From Myxococcaceae bacterium JPH2 (GTDB lineage: Bacteria; Myxococcota; Myxococcia; Myxococcales; Myxococcaceae), in NCBI GenBank assembly GCA_016458225.1, contig JAEMGR010000012.1, forward strand, positions 124,001 to 188,000: 64,000 nt of DNA, in the 5' to 3' direction. Shown in pieces: positions 45,391 to 52,778 of this stretch. Under the pieces are notes generated by a model. It searched no databases, was not told the DNA's origin, and saw only the letters and a program-made list of their open reading frames with translations. The position numbers were made by a program, and so were the translations under genes. Position 1 is the stretch's first letter. Each line of letters begins with the position of its first letter.

Positions 45391-46047
45391 CTAGTACGTG
45401 TCGGGCGAGGCCGAGGAGCCCGACTTCGTGTCGGGGTTCATGCCCTTGTCCTTGGTGGAGCCACCGGTGCCCTGGTCCTCGGGCGAGGTGCCCATCCCGG
45501 AGCCACCGGTGCCAGGGTGAACGGAGGAATCGGGCGAGGTGCCCTCCGGGGTGCTGGAGCCACCGGTGCCGGTGCTCGGCGCGCTGCTGGGCGCAATGCT
45601 CTTGGCCACGTTCTTGGTGTCCTTCACCTCGAAGCTGGCGCGGATCTCCTGGCCTTCCTTCAGGTTCTTGGCGGCCTTGAGGCTCGGGTCGGTGAACTGC
45701 GTCTTGCTGTCCACCTCGAGCGGGACGACGGCGCCCATGTGGTCCACCCAGACCATCTTGCTGTTCGCCTTGACGACCTTGCCGGTCAGCTCCTGCTGGC
45801 CCATCGAATCCCGAGTCATGCTGCTGGCGCTGCCCGCGCTGCCGCTGCCGCCCTGATCCATGGAGCCCGACGACGACGAGGTCCCGGACGCGCCCTGCAT
45901 GCTGTCCGAGCCCGCCGCGCCAGAGCCGCCTTGCGCCGCGCCGGAGGTCTGCTGCCGCGCGTCCTGGCTGGCGCTGTCTCCCTGCGCCAGCGCCGCGCCC
46001 GAGCCCAACATGGTCATCGATACGAACACCCCAACCAGCTTCTTCAT
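45391..46047 (-). CDS. Secreted Gly/Ser-rich protein with DUF5666-like domain
   Basis: The 218-residue product starts at ATG 46047 behind GGAGG and has a Sec signal (KKLVGVFVSMTMLGSGAALA). Residues 25-80 are Gly/Ser/Gln-rich and disordered. A small beta domain follows at about 85-150 (LTGKVVKANSKMVWVDHMGA, VVPLEVDSKTQFTDPS, EGQEIRASFEVKDTKNVAKS), like the OB-type DUF5666 repeat found in envelope proteins. The tail is again disordered and Gly/Ser/Thr/Pro-rich. It is a single leftward gene between the export operon and the secretion cluster. Function unknown. Confidence 0.7.
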   Translation of the reverse strand: MKKLVGVFVSMTMLGSGAALAQGDSASQDARQQTSGAAQGGSGAAGSDSMQGASGTSSSSGSMDQGGSGSAGSASSMTRDSMGQQELTGKVVKANSKMVWVDHMGAVVPLEVDSKTQFTDPSLKAAKNLKEGQEIRASFEVKDTKNVAKSIAPSSAPSTGTGGSSTPEGTSPDSSVHPGTGGSGMGTSPEDQGTGGSTKDKGMNPDTKSGSSASPDTY

Positions 46048-46348
46048 GGAAAGCCTCCTCGTGATGACATGGGACGGGAGGGGGGCGTGGGCCCCCCGCC
46101 AGATCGAGGGGGGCGTGGGCCCCCGCCACGTCAAAACTAGGTGCGGGGGCTTGCGGGCACAGCCCCCGAGCGCCCGGGTCGCGCGTCCGCCCCCACACCG
46201 GGCCACGGGCCAGGGGCCCGGCGTGCGTGTCGGCGAGTCGAACGCAGGCGCCTGGGTGGCTTGATGCGGACAGGGCTTTCCCCTACCGTTCGCAAGACGT
46301 GCATTCCCGGCCTCTTGGCCGGCACCTTGCCAGGAGACCGTTCCCGCG
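46048..46348. other. Intergenic region between divergent genes
   Basis: No gene is supported in this 301-bp gap. It contains a 23-bp direct repeat with a 28-bp period (A-GGGGGG-CGTGGG-C5/6-GCCA at 46079-46101 and 46107-46128). Each copy can fold on itself through its G and C runs. Promoters for both flanking genes should be here but none stands out. Confidence 0.6.
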
Positions 46349-46621
46349 ATGCCCCCGCCCGCCAAGCCGTCGCCCGCCCCGGAGCTGCCGGTTCCGTCCT
46401 ATCCCGCCATCGAGTCGTACATCGAGCGGGCCACCCCGGAGGAGGTCGGCGCCTTCTTCGGCTCGGTGAAGACGTCCCTCACGGACCTCAAGGGCCCGCG
46501 CGCCGAGCAGGGCAAGAAAGTCCAGGCTGCGATCGCCCGCTCCGAGGAGCTGCTCAGCATGCTCGTGGACGTCCGCGAGCGCCTCGTGGCGGAATCGAAG
46601 GGCGGTAAAGGCAGGAAATGA
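46349..46621 (+). CDS. Small helical protein at the left edge of the secretion cluster
   Basis: The 90-residue product starts at ATG 46349, 12 bp after AGGAGA. A Pro-rich N-terminus (PPPAKPSPAPELPVPSYPAI) leads into two amphipathic helices (ESYIERATPEEVGAFFGSVK; GKKVQAAIARSEELLSMLVD) and a basic tail. It has the size and helix-hairpin form of type III chaperones or export-apparatus accessory proteins, but I see no family signature. A hairpin terminator follows, so it is probably transcribed apart from the cluster genes. Confidence 0.6.
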   Translation: MPPPAKPSPAPELPVPSYPAIESYIERATPEEVGAFFGSVKTSLTDLKGPRAEQGKKVQAAIARSEELLSMLVDVRERLVAESKGGKGRK

Positions 46622-46630
46622 CTGAGGGTC

Positions 46631-46657
46631 GGGTGAGTCAGGCCACTTTTCTCACCC
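46631..46657 (+). terminator. Hairpin after the small helical protein gene
   Basis: GGGTGAG (46631-46637) pairs perfectly with CTCACCC (46651-46657) over a 13-nt loop, 10 bp after the stop codon. It separates this gene from the sigma-28-like element at 46685. Confidence 0.45.
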
Positions 46658-46684
46658 GCACCAAGCAACCCGAGAATCCCTCGG

Positions 46685-46694
46685 ACCGATAATC
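46685..46694 (+). promoter_or_regulatory. Sigma-28-like -10 element ACCGATAATC
   Basis: ACCGATAA differs by one base from the FliA -10 consensus GCCGATAA. It lies 66 bp before the rod/needle-like gene at 46761. The -35 position (15 bp upstream) reads CAAC, a poor match to TAAA. The same GATA[A/G]TC core occurs before two other cluster genes. Confidence 0.5.
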
Positions 46695-46760
46695 AGAAAA
46701 GAGCCATTGGATCATCCAGCGGCTCCCGGTTTTCGCTGGCACCAGCGCGTGGAGGCAGTG

Positions 46761-47324
46761 ATGAGCGTGAAGATTGACGGCGGTATGATGGGCCCCAGCA
46801 ACATGCGTCTCAACACCCAGATGACGACGGCGCGTCAGACCCCGAACACCACCTTCGGCGCTCGGGTTCAGTCGGGCCTGAACAACGCGGCGGGTGCGGT
46901 GGGCGCGGGTGTGGGCGCGGTGGCCGGAATGGTTCCCGGCGGCAGCATCGTTTCGGCGGCGGTTTCGTCCGCGCAGACGTTCTCCGGCAGCGCCGGCTCG
47001 GGTATCGCGGGCGGTCCGTACGCGGGCACCATGAGCGCGGGCGCGGGCTCGGCGTCGCTGCTGGCCGGCGCGGGCGCGGTGGCGTCCACCAACGTGGGCG
47101 GCTCCACGGGCAGCCCCAGCACGCTGGGCACCAGCGGCGTGGGCGGCAGCGTCGGTGACCAGGTCAACGGCAACTTCAGCCTGGGCCAGATGCAGAACGA
47201 CAACGTGAAGCTGCTGAACCTGCAGGCTGCGATGCAGCACGAGTCGCAGGTGTTCACGGCGGTTTCCAACGTGATGAAGTCGCGGCACGATACGATCAAG
47301 AACTCGATCGGCAACGTCCGCTAG
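46761..47324 (+). CDS. Rod/needle-like protein with Gly/Ala-rich extension
   Basis: The 187-residue product starts at ATG 46761, 5 bp after GGAGG. Residues 35-140 are extremely rich in Gly, Ala, Ser and Val (AGAVGAGVGAVAGMVPGGSI, SGSAGSGIAGGPYAGTMSAG) and have no charged residues for long stretches. The last 37 residues (151-187) form an amphipathic helix, LLNLQAAMQHESQVFTAVSN then VMKSRHDTIKNSIGNVR. It aligns without gaps to the C-termini of the SctI protein (48984) and the 73-residue protein (63609). No signal peptide is present, as expected for type III substrates. It is probably exported and polymerises through its C-terminal helix (inference). A TPR chaperone gene follows. Confidence 0.75.
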   Translation: MSVKIDGGMMGPSNMRLNTQMTTARQTPNTTFGARVQSGLNNAAGAVGAGVGAVAGMVPGGSIVSAAVSSAQTFSGSAGSGIAGGPYAGTMSAGAGSASLLAGAGAVASTNVGGSTGSPSTLGTSGVGGSVGDQVNGNFSLGQMQNDNVKLLNLQAAMQHESQVFTAVSNVMKSRHDTIKNSIGNVR

Positions 47325-47352
47325 CATCCCACGCTGGCGGCGACTGACCGGA

Positions 47353-47387
47353 GCAAGGAGGGCGGCCACGACGGCCGCCTTCCGTGC
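47353..47387 (+). terminator. Strong hairpin after the rod/needle-like gene
   Basis: GCAAGGAGGGCGGCC (47353-47367) folds with GGCCGCCTTCCGTGC (47373-47387) with one mismatch and one G-T pair, 29 bp after the stop. It lacks a U-tract and may act as a partial terminator that lets the first gene be expressed more than those behind it. Confidence 0.5.
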
Positions 47388-47419
47388 TTCCGGCCCTTGG
47401 AAAGGAAGCGCGGCGTCCC

Positions 47420-47851
47420 ATGGCGGAGACCTCGGAGATCTCGAACAGCTTCGTCCCCCTCACGCGCCAGCAGGCCATGGTGCTGTTGGAGTCGGGCTAC
47501 CTGTGGCTGGACATGGGCCACTACGACAAGGCGCGGGAGCTGTTCGCGGGCGCCGCCGTCCTGATGCCGCGCAGCGAGGTTCCCCAGATTGGCCTGGGCG
47601 CGGTGGAGTTCGCGCAGGGCAAGCATGACAAGGCCCTCCAGGCGTACCGCGCGGCCCAGCGGCTCGCGCCGCACTCCGCGCTGCCGCGCGCCCACGCCGG
47701 CGAGGCGCTCCTCTTCATGGGGAAGGTGCCCGAGGCGCTCAAGGAGCTGAAGTCCGCCATGGATCTGGATCCGGAAGGCGACGGCGGTCGTCTGGCCCAG
47801 GCGCTCATCCAGGCCAAGGACGCGGGGGCCCTGCCTCCGCCCAAGAAGTAA
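47420..47851 (+). CDS. TPR protein, probable type III chaperone
   Basis: The 143-residue product starts at ATG 47420 behind GGAAAGGAAG. It contains three tetratricopeptide repeats (VLLESGYLWLDMGHYDKARE, QIGLGAVEFAQGKHDKALQA, RAHAGEALLFMGKVPEALKE) and little else, the size and form of LcrH/SycD and PscG/YscG chaperones that hold translocator or needle subunits in the cytoplasm. Its position directly after the rod/needle-like gene suggests it protects that product (inference). It is followed by the FlgM-like candidate gene 12 bp downstream. Confidence 0.75.
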   Translation: MAETSEISNSFVPLTRQQAMVLLESGYLWLDMGHYDKARELFAGAAVLMPRSEVPQIGLGAVEFAQGKHDKALQAYRAAQRLAPHSALPRAHAGEALLFMGKVPEALKELKSAMDLDPEGDGGRLAQALIQAKDAGALPPPKK

Positions 47852-47863
47852 AGGGGTGCGCTG

Positions 47864-48259
47864 ATGGCTGTCGGTGGCGTCGGACGTGGGGGTGGAAAAG
47901 GCCGCGCGGGTGGCGCGAAGGGGGCGTCCGGCGGCGCACCCGCGGCGGGCGCGTCCTTCGGCGCCAAGGTGGACCGCGCGGAGTCTCTTGTCGGGCCCTC
48001 AGGTCTGGTAGGCTCCAGCAACGTTCAGGGCCCCCAGCCCATGGATCCGATCGCGGCGCAGGCGTTCGCCATCGCCCGGCGGCTGAAGAACGGGGGCTTC
48101 AAGAACAAGGAAGAGGCGACGAAGGCGCTCGTCTCCGAGGTGCTTGAGGAGAAACTGCGCATGAAGTCCGACGCCTTGACGAGCCGGATCGCGGATGCGT
48201 TGCAGGATGATCCCCGGCTGAACCAGGTTCTCGAGCGGCTGTGGTCCAAGGCCGAGTGA
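47864..48259 (+). CDS. Candidate anti-sigma-28 (FlgM-like) protein
   Basis: The 131-residue product starts at ATG 47864. The first 55 residues are Gly/Ala-rich and disordered, and the C-terminal half is helical. A segment RRLKNGGFKNKEEATKALVS then EVLEE follows the FlgM pattern of x-N-G-x-x-K, about 5-6 residues, A-x-x-L-[I/V]-x-E. Like FlgM it is small, N-terminally disordered and encoded immediately before a FliA-type sigma gene (9-bp gap). Similarity is short and found by eye only, so the call is a proposal. It could instead be an unrelated export substrate. Confidence 0.4.
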   Translation: MAVGGVGRGGGKGRAGGAKGASGGAPAAGASFGAKVDRAESLVGPSGLVGSSNVQGPQPMDPIAAQAFAIARRLKNGGFKNKEEATKALVSEVLEEKLRMKSDALTSRIADALQDDPRLNQVLERLWSKAE

Positions 48260-48268
48260 GCGCTCCGC

Positions 48269-49102
48269 TTGCCTCTGGGTGAAGACAGGAAGGTCATCCT
48301 GGAGAAGTACGGGCCCTACGTACGGTCGCTCGCGGCGACCGTGCGCAAGCAGTTCAGCGCCCAGCTCGAGCTGGATGAACTGATGGCCTACGGACAGATT
48401 GGCCTGCTGGAGGCCGCCGAGCGCTTCGACGCGAAGGTGGGCGCCAACTTCCTCACCTTTGCCCACTACCGCATCAAGGGCGCCATCTTCGACGGCCTGA
48501 GGAAGATGGGGGTGTTGCGGGGCGCGGACGCGCGCACGGCGTACCAAGGGGAGCGGGCGGCGGCCTATCTGGGAAATCTTTCCGATCGCGAGCAGGGCGC
48601 AAGCAACCGCGGCACCTCATTTGACGATGATGTCAGTGACATCTCGAATGCTGTCGCGGGCCTGGCCCTGGTTTTCGCTGCGGGTCAGGATGGGGCGGAG
48701 GCGGCGGGGTATGTGGATGAGTCTCTTCCGGCGGATCAGCGGATGGAGGCCGAGCAACTGAAGAACCGGGTCCGCTCGGCCATCGAGAAGCTGCCGGAGA
48801 AGGAGCGCAAGCTCCTGCAGGGGTATTACTTCCAGGGCCGTACACTGGAAGAAGCGGGCGCGGAGATTGGGCAATCGAAGAGCTGGGCGTCGCGGCTTCA
48901 TGCGCGCGCCATTGATAAGCTCAAGGAACTTTTGACCGAGGAAGAGGAACTCCCTCCCTCGGCGGATGCAAGGAGGGTGTCACATGGCGGCTCCGATGAG
49001 CGGCATCTCCGCGGGTCAGGTAGCGCAGCAAAAGCTGCAGGACCAGGGCGCGCAGCAGACGAACAAGCAGGGCGCCTCGAAGTTCGACGGAGTTCTCGCT
49101 AA
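48269..49102 (+). CDS. FliA/sigma-28-type RNA polymerase sigma factor
   Basis: The 277-residue product starts at TTG 48269; an in-frame stop at 48257 leaves no earlier start. Region 2 (LDELMAYGQIGLLEAAERFD, FAHYRIKGAIFDGLRKMG) and region 4 (LPEKERKLLQGYYFQGRTLE, EAGAEIGQSKSWASRLHARA) are those of FliA/WhiG factors, with a spacer region 3 between that is partly acidic. FliA directs late flagellar genes and is held by FlgM until the export machine is complete. Finding one inside a non-flagellar type III cluster suggests checkpoint control of late substrates. The last 40 codons run through the start of sctI (119-bp overlap). Confidence 0.88.
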   Translation: MPLGEDRKVILEKYGPYVRSLAATVRKQFSAQLELDELMAYGQIGLLEAAERFDAKVGANFLTFAHYRIKGAIFDGLRKMGVLRGADARTAYQGERAAAYLGNLSDREQGASNRGTSFDDDVSDISNAVAGLALVFAAGQDGAEAAGYVDESLPADQRMEAEQLKNRVRSAIEKLPEKERKLLQGYYFQGRTLEEAGAEIGQSKSWASRLHARAIDKLKELLTEEEELPPSADARRVSHGGSDERHLRGSGSAAKAAGPGRAADEQAGRLEVRRSSR

Positions 49103-49550
49103 CAAGGCCCAGGGCGCGGGGCAGGTGGACGCGGCCCAGGGCGTGAACAAGGCCCAGGCGGCTCAGGCCACGCAGCGCGCGGATGCCGTGCGCCAGGTGG
49201 AGACCGTCAACAAGACGGAGAAGGCCGGCCTGAACAAGGTCAGCGGCGCGGCGCAGGAGCCGGCGACCGCTCGCGGCGCCGAGGCCGTGGACGCCAAGTC
49301 CGAGACGGCGAAGGCCGGCACGTCGCGCGGCGGCGAGATGATGTCGAAGATGGTGGGTGACCTGGAGAAGGGTCAGCTCAACCTCGAGAAGCTCATCAGC
49401 CAGGCCGGCTCCGGCAAGAACTTCTCCAACGGCGAGCTGCTGTCGCTCCAGGCGTCCATGTACAAGTACTCCCAGGAGATGGACCTGACCTCCAAGGTCG
49501 TGGAGAAGGCCACCAGCGGCCTGAAGGACGTCGTCAAGACGCAGGTCTGA
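48984..49550 (+). CDS. sctI: Type III inner rod protein SctI-like
   Basis: The 188-residue product starts at ATG 48984 behind AGGAGGG. The N-terminal 130 residues are Ala/Gln/Lys-rich and low in hydrophobics (AQKLQDQGAQQ-like stretches). The C-terminus has GKNFSNGELLSLQASMYKYS then QEMDLTSKVVEKATSGLKDV, the LLxLQ...SKVVxKxTSGLxxLxxxQ pattern of SctI/YscI/PrgJ. SctI forms the short helical rod connecting export gate and needle. Standard SctI proteins are 80-140 residues, so the long N-terminal extension is unusual. It has no signal peptide. A hairpin terminator separates it from sctJ. Confidence 0.82.
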   Translation: MAAPMSGISAGQVAQQKLQDQGAQQTNKQGASKFDGVLANKAQGAGQVDAAQGVNKAQAAQATQRADAVRQVETVNKTEKAGLNKVSGAAQEPATARGAEAVDAKSETAKAGTSRGGEMMSKMVGDLEKGQLNLEKLISQAGSGKNFSNGELLSLQASMYKYSQEMDLTSKVVEKATSGLKDVVKTQV

Positions 49551-49583
49551 GTCATCCACCCGCCGGTCCCTGGCGGAAGCGAA

Positions 49584-49624
49584 GGGCGGTCCCTCGGACA
49601 CGAGGGGTCGCCCTTCCGCGTTTT
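49584..49624 (+). terminator. Intrinsic terminator between sctI and sctJ
   Basis: GGGCG (49584-49588) with CGCCC (49609-49613) and CCCTCG (49591-49596) with CGAGGG (49601-49606) form a stem with a small internal loop and a GACA tetraloop. TT and TTTT (49621-49624) follow, the best U-rich tail seen in the window. Confidence 0.6.
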
Positions 49625-49653
49625 CCAGGGCGCCTGTAAGCTACGTTCCGCCC

Positions 49654-50469
49654 ATGAATCGCCGACCGTCCGCGTTTGCCGCGCCGCTCCTCGCCTTGCT
49701 GTTCGTCACGGGTTGCTCCATCGAGCTTCAGCATGAGCTGAACGAGGCGGACGCCAACGAGATCTACGTCCTGCTCAGCAAGAACGGCATCAACGCCAAG
49801 AAGGAGAAGGAGGAGGGAGGCAACGAAGTCCGGTTCATGATCACCGTGCCCAAGACGGACGCGGCGCAGGCCGCGGAGCTGCTCAAGCTCAACTCGTTGC
49901 CTCGGCCGGTGGAGAAGGGCCTGTCTCACTTCGCCAAGGGCAGCATGGTGCCCACCGCCACGGAGGAGCGCGCGATGCTCCTCAAGGCCATGGGCGGCGA
50001 GGTCTCCAACGCGCTCAACCAGATCGACGGCGTGCTGGAAGCGCGGGCCATCGTGATGGTGCCGGAGAACAACGACCTCACCCAGCCGGAGAACCGACCC
50101 ATGCCGTCGGCTTCCGTGTTCATCAAGTACCGGCCCGGAGATGGCGGCAAGCCGCCCATCGAGCCGACCGCGGTCAAGCAGTTCGTGGCCACCGCGGTGC
50201 CGGAGATGAAGCCGGACGCGGTGACGGTGCTGATGACGCAGGCGTTGCCGCCGGCGGCGGAGACGGACTCGGAGAGCCGGCTTCAGGACGTGCTGGGCCT
50301 GCGCATGACGGCCTCCAGCGCGGGGACGTTCAAGATGATGATGGGCGGGGCCTTCCTGCTCGTCCTGGCGATGCTGGGCCTCACGGCGTGGACCTTCATG
50401 CGCGGAGGCGCGAGCGCCGCTCCCGCCGCGCGGCCGGCTCGGGGTCGCGGCCGTCCTCCGGAGGGATGA
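49654..50469 (+). CDS. sctJ: Type III inner-membrane ring lipoprotein SctJ
   Basis: The 271-residue product has a lipoprotein signal (LLALLFVTGC, Cys21), the two YscJ/FliF ring-building domains (IELQHELNEADANEIYVLLS, GINAKKEKEEGGNEVRFMIT; then GEVSNALNQIDGVLEARAIV and PMPSASVFIKYRPGDGGKPP) and one transmembrane helix near residues 228-250 (MMMGGAFLLVLAMLGLTAWT). It oligomerises into the inner-membrane ring around the export gate. The length matches injectisome SctJ (about 250) rather than the 550-residue FliF. No SctD partner is in the window. Confidence 0.93.
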   Translation: MNRRPSAFAAPLLALLFVTGCSIELQHELNEADANEIYVLLSKNGINAKKEKEEGGNEVRFMITVPKTDAAQAAELLKLNSLPRPVEKGLSHFAKGSMVPTATEERAMLLKAMGGEVSNALNQIDGVLEARAIVMVPENNDLTQPENRPMPSASVFIKYRPGDGGKPPIEPTAVKQFVATAVPEMKPDAVTVLMTQALPPAAETDSESRLQDVLGLRMTASSAGTFKMMMGGAFLLVLAMLGLTAWTFMRGGASAAPAARPARGRGRPPEG

Positions 50470-50561
50470 CGCGAGCCCTTCCGCCGGGCACCCACCGCGG
50501 CTCCTTCCCGAGCCGCATCTCCCCCCTCCAGCGGGCTCCAGCCGGGCCCGCGAGGTGACCG

Positions 50562-52754
50562 TTGGACACGTTCTTCACCTCGCTCAACAAGCGCCAGACG
50601 ATGCTCTTGCTGACCGCCGTCACGTTCGGTGGACAGGAGAGCCTGTCGGCGCTGGAGCATCTCCCGGAGGAGGAGGGGGACCTCTTGCGCCATCGCGCGC
50701 AGGAACTCCTCCAGGTCCCCCGTGAGAAGCGCCTCCCGGCGCTGGTGCAGGAGATCAAGCGGCTGGTGAAGGACCGCCGAGGCCAGCTCTGGAGCGCGGA
50801 TCCGGAGCGGGTGGCGGCGCTGCTCCAGCGCGAACGAGGCGCCCTGGCCGAGGTGGTGCTGCGCGCGCTGCCGGGCTCGGTGGCGGAGGCCGTTCGTTCT
50901 CACCTGCCGCCGTCTCGCGTGAAGCTCACGCGGGAGATCCGGCCGCAGGTCCTCGACATCGTCCGGTGGAAGCTCGAGGAGGTCCTGGCCCGGCAATCGG
51001 GAGGGGCCGCCGCGGCGGGCTTCAAGTTCGTGGACGTGTTGCTGCTCCAGACGCGCGAACTCCTGACGGTGAGTGATCGGCTCGGGGCCCGTGTGCTGGG
51101 GCCCGCCCTCGCGGGCTTGCCCGATGGCGAGCGCGACGGGGCCATCGAGCAGTTGCCTCCAGACCTGCGCGTGCTCGCGACCAAGTCCGTGGCCGCCAAT
51201 GCCCCGCGCAAGCTCCCCGAGGAGGAATCGCGGGCGCAGCTCGATGCGCATGGAGGCGTGACGAGCCTGGCGAGTGCCATCCGCAGCGCGGGTGTCCAGC
51301 GCGTCGCGCGCGCGTGTGTGGCTCAGAACCCCGAGTTCGCCGCGCGCATGTTGGAGAAGCATCGCGGAGAGTTCGGGCAGTTGCTCGCGCGCTGGGTTCG
51401 TGAGGAGCGCTCGCGTCCGACGGCGCGTGGAGATGGCGGACGCACGGACATCGTGATGGACCTGGAGCGGCTCGTGACGCGTGGCCTCATCGAGCGCCCC
51501 GTGCGGCTCACGGCGCCGCCTCCGCGGCCCATCGCTGTCCTTCCTCCTCCTCCCGGTGCACGCAAGCCCGCGGCCGCTGCTCCGCGTGCGGAGGCTCCTC
51601 GCGCGGAGGCTCCTGGGCCTGCTCCTGCGCGTCCCGCGTCAGCTGCTCCTGGGGGCGATGCGGAGCGTGGGGCCAGCGCCGTGGCACGAGGGCCGGGTGG
51701 AGCCCTGCGCGCACCCGCTGGGGCGTTGCGAGGCCCGGCGGGGGCCCTGCGGCCGCCTTCCGCCCAGCGTGGCGGAGGCGCGCGCGGTGGTGAGGCCGCG
51801 AGCGGCGCGGAAGGCGAGCCTCGCCGTGACTTCATGGCCGAGCGCGCCGCGCGCCGAGCCGGAGCTGCTTCGTTCCGCCCAGGACGTCCTGAGGGCGAGG
51901 CGGATGAGGCGCGCCCGCGCCCGTCGGCGGATCGTGGCTCGGCGGTCTCGGCGATGCCGCGCCCCGCGGGCGAGGGCGCGGCGGATGGCTCGCGGGTGCG
52001 TCGGCCCCCGCCTCCCGAGCGAGGCTCGGCGGTCTCCTCGATGCCCCGACAGGACGACGCGGAGGGCTCGCGGGTGCGGCGTCCTCTCCCGGAGCGGGGC
52101 TCGGCGGTATCGGCGATGCCTCGACCGGAGGGCGAAGGCGCGGCGGATGGTTCTCGCGTGCGTCGTCCTCCGCCTCCCGAGCGGGGCTCGGCGGTATCGG
52201 CGATGCCTCGGCCGGAGGGCGAAGGGGCGGCGGATGGCTCGCGCGTGCGTCGTCCTCCGCCGCCTGATCGAGGTTCGTCGATAGGCCCTCCGCCTCGCCG
52301 CGAGCCGCCGTCTCGTGAGGGGCGCGCCGCTCGACCGGATCCCGATGGCGCTCGCATCGGCCCGCCGCCGTCTCGGCTTGGCGCCGCGCGGGGGGCTCCT
52401 CCCAGTCGTGAAGAGGGAGCGGAGTCTCGAGTCGGGCGACCGGGTCGTCCCAGTGCGGCCGACGCCGGCTCTCGCGTCCAGCGGCGTCCGGATGCGCCGG
52501 CTCCCGAGGGCGATCCAGATGGCTCGCGGGTGTTCCGCTCGCGCAGCGGCTCTCGCCCCGTGGCGCGCCCGGCGGAGGAGCCCGAGCGGCCGCCTCGGGT
52601 GGTGGCGGGGCGCTCCGCCACGTCGGCGTCCATGGCGGCGCTTCGTCCGGGTCACGAGGGGACCTCGGTGGGGAGGCGCCGCGGGAGTTCGGGAGTCGAG
52701 CGGCCGGGACCTCCGCCTCCAGGAGGGCGTGGACCGCGCGGCGGAACGCGCTAG
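50562..52754 (+). CDS. FliG-slot protein with FliG-N-like region and Arg/Pro repeat tail
   Basis: The 730-residue product starts at TTG 50562 behind GAGGTGA. Residues 1-60 (KRQTMLLLTAVTFGGQESLS, ALEHLPEEEGDLLRHRAQEL) and 75-140 (DPERVAALLQRERGALAEVV, LRALPGSVAEAVRSHLPPSR) resemble FliG N/M-domain helices: L-L-L...L-x-H-L-x-E-E-E and A-A-L-L...V-L-x-x-L-P. The gene sits between sctJ (FliF) and sctL (FliH), exactly where fliG stands in flagellar operons and sctK in injectisomes. Residues 340-730 are a disordered Pro/Arg/Ala/Gly tail with four long repeats. No torque-helix motif is evident, so a role as cytoplasmic adaptor or sorting platform part is more likely than rotation (inference). Confidence 0.65.
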   Translation: MDTFFTSLNKRQTMLLLTAVTFGGQESLSALEHLPEEEGDLLRHRAQELLQVPREKRLPALVQEIKRLVKDRRGQLWSADPERVAALLQRERGALAEVVLRALPGSVAEAVRSHLPPSRVKLTREIRPQVLDIVRWKLEEVLARQSGGAAAAGFKFVDVLLLQTRELLTVSDRLGARVLGPALAGLPDGERDGAIEQLPPDLRVLATKSVAANAPRKLPEEESRAQLDAHGGVTSLASAIRSAGVQRVARACVAQNPEFAARMLEKHRGEFGQLLARWVREERSRPTARGDGGRTDIVMDLERLVTRGLIERPVRLTAPPPRPIAVLPPPPGARKPAAAAPRAEAPRAEAPGPAPARPASAAPGGDAERGASAVARGPGGALRAPAGALRGPAGALRPPSAQRGGGARGGEAASGAEGEPRRDFMAERAARRAGAASFRPGRPEGEADEARPRPSADRGSAVSAMPRPAGEGAADGSRVRRPPPPERGSAVSSMPRQDDAEGSRVRRPLPERGSAVSAMPRPEGEGAADGSRVRRPPPPERGSAVSAMPRPEGEGAADGSRVRRPPPPDRGSSIGPPPRREPPSREGRAARPDPDGARIGPPPSRLGAARGAPPSREEGAESRVGRPGRPSAADAGSRVQRRPDAPAPEGDPDGSRVFRSRSGSRPVARPAEEPERPPRVVAGRSATSASMAALRPGHEGTSVGRRRGSSGVERPGPPPPGGRGPRGGTR
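51933..52268 (+). repeat. Four tandem 75-87-bp repeats in the FliG-slot gene
   Basis: Units at 51933-52019, 52020-52094, 52095-52181 and 52182-52268 encode 29, 25, 29 and 29 residues that each start RGSAVS and carry GSRVRRP. Units 3 and 4 are almost identical in DNA, so expansion looks recent. The encoded tail is basic and disordered. Confidence 0.8.
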
Positions 52755-52778
52755 CATCCACCCCCCAAGGAGCAGCCC

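Noticed and set aside
46738-46753. TGGCAC as a sigma-54 -24 element before the 46761 gene
   Set aside because: The -12 GC at the required distance is missing and the site would lie too close to the start codon. The sigma-28-like element fits better.
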